Shown: one piece after another, positions 35,908 to 43,854 of the stretch | How the letters are laid out: every line of letters starts with the position of its first letter | How positions within the stretch are numbered: the first letter of the stretch is position 1 | The notes under the pieces: model-generated | Seen by the model: only the letters and a program-made list of their open reading frames with translations | Database searches by the model: none | Told to the model about the DNA's origin: nothing | Origin: Ruminococcaceae bacterium UBA7080 | GTDB lineage: Bacteria; Bacillota; Clostridia; Oscillospirales; Acutalibacteraceae | Assembly: GCA_002493595.1 (NCBI GenBank) | Contig: DKZG01000016.1 | Coordinates: 32,769 to 96,768, forward strand | Direction: 5' to 3' | DNA: 64,000 nucleotides | Made by a program: the position numbers and the translations under genes

Positions 35908-38331
35908 TTATTTCCTTTTCACTTCTATTTTCATTTTGTTTTTATCAACCGCACTGCTTTGCCCGGATGGCTTAAAGAGCATAAACAGCATAATGCCAAA
36001 CACAATAAGTGCTGCAATAACACCAATGTAATTTGCCTGACCTATAAACAGCATGCCAAACTGATAAATAATCAGCGAAACAGCATAGGCAAACATACAT
36101 TGATAACCTATCGCAAATAAGGTCCATTTTGCGCTGTTCATTTCTCTTTTTATTGCACCCATTGCCGCAAAGCATGGAGCACAAAGCAAATTAAAGATAA
36201 GGAAGGAGTAGCCGGCAACAGGCGTAAAACCTTCAAAATCAAGAACGCCGAATACGCCTACAATCTCTTCCTTTGCCACCAATCCCATAACAGTAGCAAT
36301 TGCCGCCTTAATATTACCAAATCCAAGAGGAGTAAACAGCCATTTAACAGCATTGCCGATTATGCCGAGAACAGAAGCTTCAAGCGCCATATCGTCACTG
36401 TATCCGAATCCGCCTGCTTCAAGATAACCTATATGAGAGCCTGCCCAAATAACAATTGTTGCAAGAAGTATAACAGTGCCTGCCTTCTTGATAAAAGATG
36501 ATGCACGCTCCCAAACCGAACGCATAACATTACCCGGTGTCGGCCAATGATATGCAGGAAGCTCCATTACAAACGGTGCAGGGTCACCTGAAAACATTTT
36601 GGTTTTCTTTAACACAATGCCTGAAATAATAATTGCTGCAATGCCAATGAAATAAGCACTCGGTGCAACCCACCATGCTCTGCCAAACAATGCACTTGAA
36701 ATAAGTGCAATAATCGGAAGCTTAGCACTGCAAGGAATAAATGTTGTTGTGATAATTGTCATTCGGCGATCCTGTACATTTTCAATTGTTCGTGATGCCA
36801 TAATTCCCGGGACACCACAGCCTGTACCGATCAATATTGGTATAAAGGATTTACCGGAAAGACCGAATTTTCGAAATATTCTATCCATCATGAACGCAAT
36901 ACGCGACATATAGCCGCAGCTTTCAAGAAAAGCAAGAAAAACAAATAAAACCAACATTTGCGGAACAAATCCTAAAACTGCACCTACACCGCCTACTATA
37001 CCGTCAATTAACAAGCTGTTAAGCCATCCGGCACAATTTATCTTATCCAAAGCCTTTCCTAATAGCACAGGAATTCCAGGAACATAGATTCCGTATTCAG
37101 CGGTATCAGGCATGCCATCAGCAGCCTCGCCTACAACAGCATCGACAAGTGGGGAAATATCATATCCCTCTTTAGCCAAAGATTCACCGTAAGACGCATA
37201 GGCCTCATCAAATGCAGTATAATCCTTGTCATGAACCGCCTGCTGTACATCAGCCGCACCGATTACATCAGCTGCTGCAGCCGAATCGACTGTACTCTTA
37301 AGCTCATCCGTAAACAGATATTCACCTGCATATTCATTCATCGCATCATTATACGCTGCCTGACCGGTTAAATGCCATCCATCACCGAATATGCCGTCAT
37401 TAACCCAATCTGTCGCCCAGCCTCCGACCGTGGAAATTGAAATATAATACACTAAAAACATAATAAGAGCAAAAATCGGCAAAGCAAGCACTCGATTTGT
37501 TACAATCTTATCTATCTTATCCGAAACAGACAGTCTGCCGGCATTCTTTTTCTTATATGAAGTCTTAAGTATTTTTGTAACATACTCATATCTTTCATTG
37601 GTAATGATGCTTTCTGCATCGTCGTCAAGCTCTTCTTCAGCGGATTTGATATCCTTCTCAATATGCTCCATAACTGCTTGAGTCAGTTTCAGCTTTTCCA
37701 GCACCTTTTCATCACGCTCAAAAATCTTTACTGCATACCAGCGCTGCTGCCGGTCGGGCATATTATGAACAGCCGCCTCCTCTATATGCGCCAATGCATG
37801 CTCAACTGCACCTGAAAAGATATGCTGAGGAACTGAAATTTCTCCCTTTGCTGCATCTATTGCAGCCTGCACGGCATCTGTAATACCCGTACCCTTAAGT
37901 GCTGAAATCTCCACCACCTTACAGCCAAGATTGCGAGAAAGCTCATCAATACGTATTTTGTCACCATTCTTTCTTACAACATCCATCATATTGATTGCAA
38001 TCACAACCGGAATACCTATTTCCATAAGCTGCGTTGTAAGATACAAATTTCTTTCAATATTTGTACCGTCAATAATATCAATGATTGCATCCGGACGTTC
38101 ATCGATAAGATAATTTCGCGCAACAACCTCTTCTAACGTATAGGGAGACAGCGAGTAAATCCCGGGCAAATCCGTAATGATTACATCATCATGCTTTTTA
38201 AGCTTTCCTTCCTTTTTCTCAACCGTAACGCCCGGCCAATTACCTACAAACTGATTTGAACCTGTAAGAGCGTTAAACAGCGTAGTCTTGCCGCTGTTCG
38301 GGTTACCTGCAAGAGCTATTTTAATATTCAT
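35908..38331 (-). CDS. feoB: Ferrous iron transporter FeoB
   Basis: 807 residues. The N-terminal G protein has GNPNSGKTTLFNAL (G1), a G3 region DLPGIYSLSPYTLEE and NMMD (G4). The membrane domain shows the two Gate motifs: IPILIGTGCGVPGIMASRTIEN and the later GLVAKEEIVGVFG. Between the first membrane segment and the Gate is an acidic extracellular insertion of roughly 90-100 residues (about residues 325-425), which is long for FeoB. The gene is preceded by an intrinsic terminator after feoA and by a DtxR-type box, so it may be transcribed partly on its own. Confidence 0.95.
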   Translation of the reverse strand: MNIKIALAGNPNSGKTTLFNALTGSNQFVGNWPGVTVEKKEGKLKKHDDVIITDLPGIYSLSPYTLEEVVARNYLIDERPDAIIDIIDGTNIERNLYLTTQLMEIGIPVVIAINMMDVVRKNGDKIRIDELSRNLGCKVVEISALKGTGITDAVQAAIDAAKGEISVPQHIFSGAVEHALAHIEEAAVHNMPDRQQRWYAVKIFERDEKVLEKLKLTQAVMEHIEKDIKSAEEELDDDAESIITNERYEYVTKILKTSYKKKNAGRLSVSDKIDKIVTNRVLALPIFALIMFLVYYISISTVGGWATDWVNDGIFGDGWHLTGQAAYNDAMNEYAGEYLFTDELKSTVDSAAAADVIGAADVQQAVHDKDYTAFDEAYASYGESLAKEGYDISPLVDAVVGEAADGMPDTAEYGIYVPGIPVLLGKALDKINCAGWLNSLLIDGIVGGVGAVLGFVPQMLVLFVFLAFLESCGYMSRIAFMMDRIFRKFGLSGKSFIPILIGTGCGVPGIMASRTIENVQDRRMTIITTTFIPCSAKLPIIALISSALFGRAWWVAPSAYFIGIAAIIISGIVLKKTKMFSGDPAPFVMELPAYHWPTPGNVMRSVWERASSFIKKAGTVILLATIVIWAGSHIGYLEAGGFGYSDDMALEASVLGIIGNAVKWLFTPLGFGNIKAAIATVMGLVAKEEIVGVFGVLDFEGFTPVAGYSFLIFNLLCAPCFAAMGAIKREMNSAKWTLFAIGYQCMFAYAVSLIIYQFGMLFIGQANYIGVIAALIVFGIMLFMLFKPSGQSSAVDKNKMKIEVKRK

Positions 38332-38354
38332 ATATTATTCCTTTCCTGTATTTG

Positions 38355-38370
38355 ATTAGCGGCAGCTAAC
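38355..38370 (-). promoter_or_regulatory. Third DtxR-type operator, upstream of feoB
   Basis: Dyad TTAG-N6-CTAA, the same geometry as the two boxes in the feoA promoter. It lies 24 bases before the feoB start and after the feoA terminator. Confidence 0.6.
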
Positions 38371-38380
38371 CACTTTCTGA

Positions 38381-38402
38381 AAAAAACAGGGATTTTCCCT
38401 GA
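38381..38402 (-). terminator. Intrinsic terminator or attenuator between feoA and feoB
   Basis: Minus strand: CAGGGA / TCCCTG stem with a three-base loop, followed by six or more T. It can limit readthrough from feoA into feoB. Confidence 0.7.
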
Positions 38403-38412
38403 ATATCATGAT

Positions 38413-38634
38413 TTATTGAATTTCAATCATCTCTGCATCAGCTTTGCGAAGTGAAAGCTCATATCCCCTGAGATTAATCTCAATAGGATCACCCAGCGGT
38501 GCTGCCTTGCGAATATGTATCTCAACACCCTTTGTAATACCCATATCCATTATGCGGCGTCTCAGTGCACCTTCACCGTGAACTTTAACAACAGTTACAG
38601 TGGAACCAATTTTTGCCTGTCTTAAAGTTTTCAA
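38413..38634 (-). CDS. feoA: Ferrous iron transport protein FeoA
   Basis: 73 residues, an SH3-like FeoA domain: LRQAKIGSTVTVVKV, RRRIMDMGITKGVEI and APLGDPIEINLRGYELSLRKADAEMIEI. FeoA is the small cytoplasmic partner required by FeoB. It has a strong promoter overlapped by two DtxR-type boxes and GGAGG before its ATG. It ends just before a hairpin that separates it from feoB. Confidence 0.93.
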   Translation of the reverse strand: MKTLRQAKIGSTVTVVKVHGEGALRRRIMDMGITKGVEIHIRKAAPLGDPIEINLRGYELSLRKADAEMIEIQ

Positions 38635-38666
38635 GATTATTTCCTCCGTTGCAATGAATAAAACTA

Positions 38667-38720
38667 TGGTTAGTTTTTTCTAACCACATATATGTTAGCA
38701 CCGACTAACTCATTTGTCAA
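38667..38720 (-). promoter_or_regulatory. Iron-regulated feo promoter with two DtxR-type boxes
   Basis: Minus strand: -35 TTGACA (38720-38715), 17-base spacer, -10 TAACAT (38697-38692). Box one, GTTAG-N6-CTAAC (38694-38709), lies in the spacer and -10. Box two, TGGTTAG-N6-CTAACCA (38667-38686), lies just downstream. Both resemble DtxR/IdeR boxes, so iron-loaded repressor would block RNA polymerase. Confidence 0.8.
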
Positions 38721-38776
38721 TAGTAAATTTCAAAAAAATTCACCTGTTTTATATCAAAGTATATGTACATATTAGC

Positions 38777-38805
38777 TTGAAAATGATGAATATCAATGCT
38801 ATAAT
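38777..38805 (+). promoter_or_regulatory. Promoter of the DtxR-family gene
   Basis: -35 TTGAAA, 17-base spacer, -10 TATAAT, 36 bases before the ATG. No TTAG-N6-CTAA box overlaps it, so autoregulation is not evident. Confidence 0.75.
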
Positions 38806-38841
38806 AAAAAATAAATTATATATTTTACAGGATGTGTATAT

Positions 38842-39201
38842 ATGGAAATTCACGAGTCGGCGGAAAACTATCTTGAAACAATATTCATGATAAAAAACAA
38901 AAAAGGGGCTGTGCGCTCCATTGATATAGCAAATGAACTCGAATTCTCAAAACCAAGTGTCAGTGTAGCAATGAAAAATCTTAGATCAAACGGTTATATT
39001 GACATTGACAAAAACGGATATATTACTTTGCTTGACAGCGGACTCAAAATAGCTGAAAAAATGTATGAACGGCACATTACACTTTCAAACTGGCTGATGA
39101 GCCTTGGTGTCAGCCCGCAGATAGCTGTTGAGGATGCCTGCAGAATTGAGCATATAATCAGCACGGAAAGCTTTGAAGCAATAAAAAAGCTTGCAAAATA
39201 A
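38842..39201 (+). CDS. DtxR-family metal-dependent repressor, iron-type
   Basis: 119 residues: winged helix-turn-helix (about 1-65, with FSKPSVSVAMKNLRSNGYI) and a short metal-binding/dimerisation domain; no SH3-like third domain. Metal ligands align as His78 (ERHITL), Cys100, Glu103 and His104 in EDACRIEH. The EACRxEH pattern with Cys matches iron-responsive DtxR/IdeR, whereas manganese-responsive MntR has Glu there, so Fe(II) sensing is likely. It is divergent from feoAB, whose promoter carries matching boxes, and is probably the feo repressor. Confidence 0.9.
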   Translation: MEIHESAENYLETIFMIKNKKGAVRSIDIANELEFSKPSVSVAMKNLRSNGYIDIDKNGYITLLDSGLKIAEKMYERHITLSNWLMSLGVSPQIAVEDACRIEHIISTESFEAIKKLAK

Positions 39202-39213
39202 TACACCATATTA

Positions 39214-39260
39214 TAAAGCGCTTGGATGGTCAAAAAACAGACATCCAAGCGCTTTTATTT
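39214..39260 (+). terminator. Terminator after the DtxR-family gene
   Basis: 14-bp stem AAAGCGCTTGGATG with its complement, then TTTTATTTTG. Confidence 0.87.
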
Positions 39261-39430
39261 TGATCTTACGTAAAATAAACTGTTACATAATAATTGTGTC
39301 AATATATTATACCAAAATATAGCAAAAAAGTAAATACTGTTTATTATTTCCAAATGGGTGTATAATTTAATTGACAGCAGTAGATATTTTCACGGCTGTG
39401 TACTATATATTCAGCAGGGAGGCTGATTTT

Positions 39431-39979
39431 ATGATTAAAATTACAGCAAGAGGATTTGAACTCAAACAAGGTACTAAAGACGGAATTGATAAGGAGCTGA
39501 AAAGAATTGAGAAAATGCTCCCAAATTCGGCTGCTTTTGATGTCACACTCTCTAAAATAAAGGACGGATATAAATGCGACATAACAGTAAACAATGTCGG
39601 TTCATTTATTAGAGGCGAAGCAACAGCTGACAGAATTGAACCGGTTGTCGATATGGCTGTTGATGATTTGAAAAGGAAAATAAGAAAGCTGAAAACTTAT
39701 CTTGTTGATAAAAAACGGAAAGGTGCGATTGACGAAATTGCAAACGCCTTTACACCTGTTGAAGAAGAAATCTCAATGGAGAATTTTGAGCAGTTTGATG
39801 CATCATCAATTGAAATTAAGAGAAGAAAAACCATTACCCCACAAATGATGACCGACGATGAAGCAATCGTACAAATGGAAATGTTGGGGCACAGCTTTTT
39901 TATCTATCTCGGTGTTGACGGTGAAACAAAAATCGTTTATCAGCGTGATAAGGGCTATGGTCTTTTGATCTGCGAATAA
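39431..39979 (+). CDS. hpf: Long-form ribosome hibernation promoting factor
   Basis: 182 residues: N-terminal S30AE/YfiA domain (about 1-100, IKITARGFELKQGTKDGIDKEL) and C-terminal dimerisation domain (FFIYLGVDGETKIVYQRDKGYGLL). The long form dimerises two 70S ribosomes to 100S in stationary phase. I start at ATG 39431 because AGGGAGG lies eight bases upstream; a longer frame begins 20 codons earlier. Upstream, TATAAT at 39361 may be the -10. No raiA-type RNA is evident in the short leader. Confidence 0.93.
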   Translation: MIKITARGFELKQGTKDGIDKELKRIEKMLPNSAAFDVTLSKIKDGYKCDITVNNVGSFIRGEATADRIEPVVDMAVDDLKRKIRKLKTYLVDKKRKGAIDEIANAFTPVEEEISMENFEQFDASSIEIKRRKTITPQMMTDDEAIVQMEMLGHSFFIYLGVDGETKIVYQRDKGYGLLICE

Positions 39980-40000
39980 AGTGAATACTGCCGCTGAGCA

Positions 40001-40062
40001 ACAAAAAAGGTGCTGTAACGAAAGTTTTAACATTAGGTAAAAACAATCGTTACGGCACCTTG
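40001..40062 (-). terminator. Terminator of the aldolase gene
   Basis: Minus strand: 15-bp stem starting AAGGTGCCGTAACGA, long loop, ending in GCACC followed by TTTTTT. It may also end the convergent hpf transcript. Confidence 0.8.
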
Positions 40063-40095
40063 CCAATAAAATACTTGTTTTATTTAATTCGTATA

Positions 40096-41313
40096 TTACT
40101 TATTAATTTGCTTTGAATACTTAGCAAGATATACAGTTCTCATAAGGAAGCATTCTGCTTTAGGAACATAGTGAGGACGGTTGAAAATATCAACATCAAC
40201 CGCAGCTTCACAGCCCTTCTCCATTATAAGCTCAAGAGCCTGCATATCGCCTTCGCTGTTTCCGGTAACAATAGCACCATTGCCTTCAATAAGAACAGCA
40301 TTTCTGCCGTTTATTTTATCTGCAATTTCCTTAGCACAATCATCTGTGTCACCGTCAATCCAAGGCACATTCTTAACGTCTACACCTACAATCTGAGCAA
40401 AATCATCAATCATAGGATACATTGTATCGCCAAGACAGGACTGCGCAACTACATAAGGATCAGCAATATGTTTAATCATGGTACAGTTTTCATTTTGATA
40501 TACAGCACGGTGAATTTTTGCACATTTCGGAGCAATTCCGTTTACAGCAAGTCCGGTTTCCATATCAACATCAACCTTTTTGCCGCCGTCATATGTCAGT
40601 GTAAATATATGACCGTTTCTGATTGATGAACCTAAATCACAAATAGACTCCGGCATTTTTCCTGAATTATTTTTGCTGAGGAAATAATTTCTCTTTGCAT
40701 CCTCCGAGTACTCATTATTCCATGAGTGACGAAGATAATTATCCTTAATCACTTTTTCACAACACTTTTCAAGTGTTTCAGCAACCTCGAATGCCTCTTC
40801 AAAGCTGTTGCCCATACAAAGAGTACCATGATGCTTAAGCATAAATGCACGACTGCTTGGATTCATCATAATACACTTTTCAACCTTTTTACGAAGCGGT
40901 GTTGTTGTAGACATAGCATATTCTGCAACAGGTACAATATCACCAAGCACAGGCTTAAACTCGTTATACACATTCCGGATTTCCATACCTGTAATGCTGA
41001 CAATTGTTGCAGCCTTTTGATGGGTATGAATAACAAAATCTACAAGCGGATGATGCTTATATGAGTCAGCATGTATGCCTTTTTCTGATGAAGGCTTAAT
41101 ATCACCTTCATGCGAACAGTCATCAATATTAACAACTACAACCTCATCCGGTGTAAGTGTATCATAAGCACGACCTGACGGAGTTATAACAAACTGTGTA
41201 TCACTGATTCTGGCAGAAACATTACCCCAAGTACGTGCGATCAGGCCTGTTTCAAGGAGCTTTTTGCCAGCCTCAACAACTAATCTTTTAGCTTCTTCTA
41301 TTTCGTAAGCCAT
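40096..41313 (-). CDS. Tandem-domain class II aldolase/adducin family protein
   Basis: 405 residues, two class II aldolase-like folds in tandem. Domain one (about 1-195) has the zinc/catalytic set: Glu77 in SSEKGIH, His96 and His98 in IHTHQ, and His161 in LKHHGTL, as in fuculose/rhamnulose phosphate aldolases. Domain two (about 225-400) keeps the fold pattern but has Lys281 and Ile283 at the HTH positions and Gly344-Asn345 in place of the HH pair, so it should not bind zinc. Family members cleave ketose phosphates to DHAP and an aldehyde. It follows the aminotransferase gene on the same strand after a hairpin. The substrate is unknown. Confidence 0.85.
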   Translation of the reverse strand: MAYEIEEAKRLVVEAGKKLLETGLIARTWGNVSARISDTQFVITPSGRAYDTLTPDEVVVVNIDDCSHEGDIKPSSEKGIHADSYKHHPLVDFVIHTHQKAATIVSITGMEIRNVYNEFKPVLGDIVPVAEYAMSTTTPLRKKVEKCIMMNPSSRAFMLKHHGTLCMGNSFEEAFEVAETLEKCCEKVIKDNYLRHSWNNEYSEDAKRNYFLSKNNSGKMPESICDLGSSIRNGHIFTLTYDGGKKVDVDMETGLAVNGIAPKCAKIHRAVYQNENCTMIKHIADPYVVAQSCLGDTMYPMIDDFAQIVGVDVKNVPWIDGDTDDCAKEIADKINGRNAVLIEGNGAIVTGNSEGDMQALELIMEKGCEAAVDVDIFNRPHYVPKAECFLMRTVYLAKYSKQINK

Positions 41314-41355
41314 AAATTTTCTCCTTATATCCCTTATATATTATAATGCTACTAA

Positions 41356-41379
41356 AGGGAGCAGGAAAACCTGCTCCCT
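41356..41379 (-). terminator. Hairpin between the aminotransferase and aldolase genes
   Basis: Perfect 10-bp stem AGGGAGCAGG with tetraloop (TTTT on the transcript). Little T-tract follows, so partial termination or mRNA end protection is likely. Confidence 0.55.
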
Positions 41380-41391
41380 AAGCTATTAAAG

Positions 41392-42876
41392 TTAATAGTC
41401 AATCTTCTCGCACAATGAAAGTACCTTGTCAAAACGACGGATACATTCATCAATATCCTCTTCGGTGTATGCGCTTGAAGTGTAAAGACGTGAACCTGCA
41501 AGTGTTACAAGACCCTCAGCCATATAAGCAGCACCCATATACTGCATCTCAGTCTGACGGATACTTGTCTGCTTAAGTACATTCGGGATGGTCCAAATTC
41601 TCTTCCAGTCAACCTTGAAATGCATTGTTGCAACCGTGTGAAGGTGACAAACAGAACCGATATTGTAGCAAACAAACGGAAGATCATACTTCTTAATTGA
41701 CTCGTTAATACCTTTTACAAGTCTGTCTGCCATCTGGCCTGCAACCTGGCATGCATTTCTCTTTTCAATTTCACAGATTACTGTGTAACCTGCACAGCAT
41801 GAAATAGGAGTAGCAGCCATAGTACCACCGCACATAGCCTTATGAATTTTCTTGCCCTCAGACTTATCAAGACCGGCACCCAGATATTTCATAACCTCTT
41901 TGTGACCGCCGATACCGCCTGCACCCGGATAACCGCCGGCAATAATTTTACCGAAGATTGTGATATCAGGATCAATACCATAATAACCCTGTGCACCTGA
42001 AAGACCGATACGGAAACCTGATACAACTTCATCGCAAACAAGAAGCGCACCATACTTGCGGCAAAGTGCCTGAACACCCTTCGGGAAGTCTTTATCTACA
42101 GGACGTGTAGCTGACTCCGGACCGATTGGCTCAATAAATACAGCTGCTGTACCGCCGCGGAACTTATTGAGGATAAGCTTCTTCTCAAGACTCTTAAGAT
42201 CATTCGGGAAGAATTCCTGTGTATGCTTAAATACAAACATAGGAACACCGTGTGACTGCATATTGAGTGTACCCGGTACACGCATACCCCAAGCAAGCTG
42301 ATCTGACCAGCCGTGGTAAGCACCGCCCATTTTAATAATATTTTTGTGGCCTGTTGCAAGACGAGCAACACGAACGGCACACATACAAGCCTCAGTACCT
42401 GAACCGAGCATACGGAACATTTCAACTGAAGGAACACACTCTGAAATCTTTTTAGCGAGCTTGTATTCAAAAGGATGGAAAAGACCGGTTGACGGACCGC
42501 AGTCATCAAGAAGCTCCTTAACCTTTTCTTTTACAACATCGTCATTTGAACCGATAATTGTAGGACCGCCTGCCTGAAGAAAGTCAAAATACTCATTGCC
42601 GTCAATATCATAGAGCTTGTTGCCCTTTGCCTTTGTCATAACAATCGGGAATGGATAATTGAAAGCAAGGTTATGCTGAACACCGCCGGGAATAACCTGT
42701 TTAGCTTCAGTAATCATTTCCTTAGACTTTGCACACTTCTTTTCGAAGTACTCTTCTTCGTACTTCTTAAGAGCGTCACGATTGATAGAATAAATTGGTT
42801 TTTTGATGAGCGCATCAAGCTGAGCTGTGAGAATTGCTGCATCGGGATACTCTGAAATTGCAAATCTTGTATCCAT
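41392..42876 (-). CDS. Class III PLP aminotransferase, glutamate-1-semialdehyde aminomutase-like
   Basis: 494 residues, class III aminotransferase. The cofactor Asp is in LVCDEVVSGFRIG (Asp282) and the PLP Lys is Lys310 in FGKIIAGGYPGAGG. The IAGGYP form and the GSGTEACMCAVRVAR helix place it near glutamate-1-semialdehyde aminomutase and related sugar or aldehyde aminotransferases. A unique N-terminal extension of about 55 residues precedes the fold. No tetrapyrrole genes are nearby, so a role in haem synthesis is unlikely. It is the first gene of a minus-strand unit with the aldolase and is preceded by a promoter with two TetR-type operators. Confidence 0.87.
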   Translation of the reverse strand: MDTRFAISEYPDAAILTAQLDALIKKPIYSINRDALKKYEEEYFEKKCAKSKEMITEAKQVIPGGVQHNLAFNYPFPIVMTKAKGNKLYDIDGNEYFDFLQAGGPTIIGSNDDVVKEKVKELLDDCGPSTGLFHPFEYKLAKKISECVPSVEMFRMLGSGTEACMCAVRVARLATGHKNIIKMGGAYHGWSDQLAWGMRVPGTLNMQSHGVPMFVFKHTQEFFPNDLKSLEKKLILNKFRGGTAAVFIEPIGPESATRPVDKDFPKGVQALCRKYGALLVCDEVVSGFRIGLSGAQGYYGIDPDITIFGKIIAGGYPGAGGIGGHKEVMKYLGAGLDKSEGKKIHKAMCGGTMAATPISCCAGYTVICEIEKRNACQVAGQMADRLVKGINESIKKYDLPFVCYNIGSVCHLHTVATMHFKVDWKRIWTIPNVLKQTSIRQTEMQYMGAAYMAEGLVTLAGSRLYTSSAYTEEDIDECIRRFDKVLSLCEKIDY

Positions 42877-42903
42877 AATGTAAGCCCCCTTAAATATTTT
42901 ACT

Positions 42904-42944
42904 GTGAGCGGCCGCTCACTGTTTAGGTGTGAGTAAGCGCTCAC
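42904..42944. promoter_or_regulatory. Twin TetR-type operators
   Basis: Two dyads of form GTGAG-N6-CTCAC: GTGAGCGGCCGCTCAC (42904-42919, a perfect palindrome) and GTGAGTAAGCGCTCAC (42929-42944). Their centres are 25 bases apart. They lie downstream of the aminotransferase promoter and 195 bases or more from the divergent TetR gene. Confidence 0.75.
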
Positions 42945-42959
42945 TAAATTTACAATTTA

Positions 42960-42987
42960 AGTATATCACTTTTTGACGATTTGTCAA
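42960..42987 (-). promoter_or_regulatory. Promoter of the aminotransferase-aldolase unit
   Basis: Minus strand: -35 TTGACA (42987-42982), 16-base spacer, -10 TATACT. The -35 is also one arm of the dyad TTGAC-N5-GTCAA (42973-42987). The TetR-type operators follow immediately downstream. Confidence 0.6.
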
Positions 42988-43138
42988 ATACTTTTAGGTT
43001 AAAATTTAGTAATATTTATTGCAAAAATATAAAAATAATGTTAGTATACCTTTAATAAATACAAGAAAGCGAGGAAGATTTGTAGACCTTGTACAAATCA
43101 TCAATTCACTTTTTGTGCAACACTACAAAATTCGTTAA

Positions 43139-43804
43139 ATGTTAGAAAAAAAGTATCACAAGGACGCCTTTGAGCGCGCTGATGATGAAAGAAAAAAGCT
43201 TATACTTGAGATAGGGATTGAAGAATTCTCTTCGAAGGGTTATGAAAGTGCAAATATAAATGTAATAGCAAAGAATGCAGGTATATCAATCGGACTTATG
43301 TATAAATACTTTGCTACCAAAGAAGATTTATTTATCACCTGTCTTAAATACGGCATGGATATACTTGAAAAAGCACTTTACAGCATTATGGTAAGTGACG
43401 ACAAACTGCTCGTTAAAGCCGAAAAACTTATCAGAACAATTTGTATGCATTCAAAAAAACATTCAAATTATATTAAAATGTATAATGAAATCAGCTCTGA
43501 AAAAAGTTCAGTTGACAGAATACGGGCAATCGCTGAAGAAATTGAAAGCAAACGAAGCACTATATATATCACAACAATCGGCCAGGCCCTGGCAAGCGGT
43601 GATGTTCGATGCGACCTTGACCCAAGGCTTTTCGCCTTGTTCCTTGACAGTCTGCTGACCACGCTCCAGTTTGCTTTTACATGTGACTATTACAGAGAAA
43701 AATTCAGAATTTACACCGGGATTGATGTAAATGAATCAGATAATGAGCAGATTGTAACACAGCTTTTAAAATTTGTTGAATCTGCCTTTACATACGGAAA
43801 ATAA
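43139..43804 (+). CDS. TetR/AcrR-family transcriptional regulator
   Basis: 221 residues. The N-terminal helix-turn-helix is canonical: IGIEEFSSKGYESANINVIAKNAGISIGLMYKYFATKEDLF (about residues 29-70). The C-terminal ligand domain is variable and its ligand cannot be read. It lies between the aminotransferase-aldolase unit and the FGGY kinase and is the obvious candidate to bind the twin dyads. No clear ribosome binding site precedes the ATG, which suggests low expression; I see no better in-frame start. Confidence 0.88.
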   Translation: MLEKKYHKDAFERADDERKKLILEIGIEEFSSKGYESANINVIAKNAGISIGLMYKYFATKEDLFITCLKYGMDILEKALYSIMVSDDKLLVKAEKLIRTICMHSKKHSNYIKMYNEISSEKSSVDRIRAIAEEIESKRSTIYITTIGQALASGDVRCDLDPRLFALFLDSLLTTLQFAFTCDYYREKFRIYTGIDVNESDNEQIVTQLLKFVESAFTYGK

Positions 43805-43854
43805 TTTAAACACTCATAACTGAGACGGCATCAGCCGAAATAAGGAGGAAAAAT

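Noticed and set aside
39262..39430. raiA-type RNA upstream of hpf
   Set aside because: The leader is short and AT-rich and lacks extended conserved pairing.
41392..42876. Aminotransferase as glutamate-1-semialdehyde aminomutase of haem synthesis (hemL)
   Set aside because: No tetrapyrrole genes nearby, an extra N-terminal extension, and linkage to an aldolase and sugar kinase.
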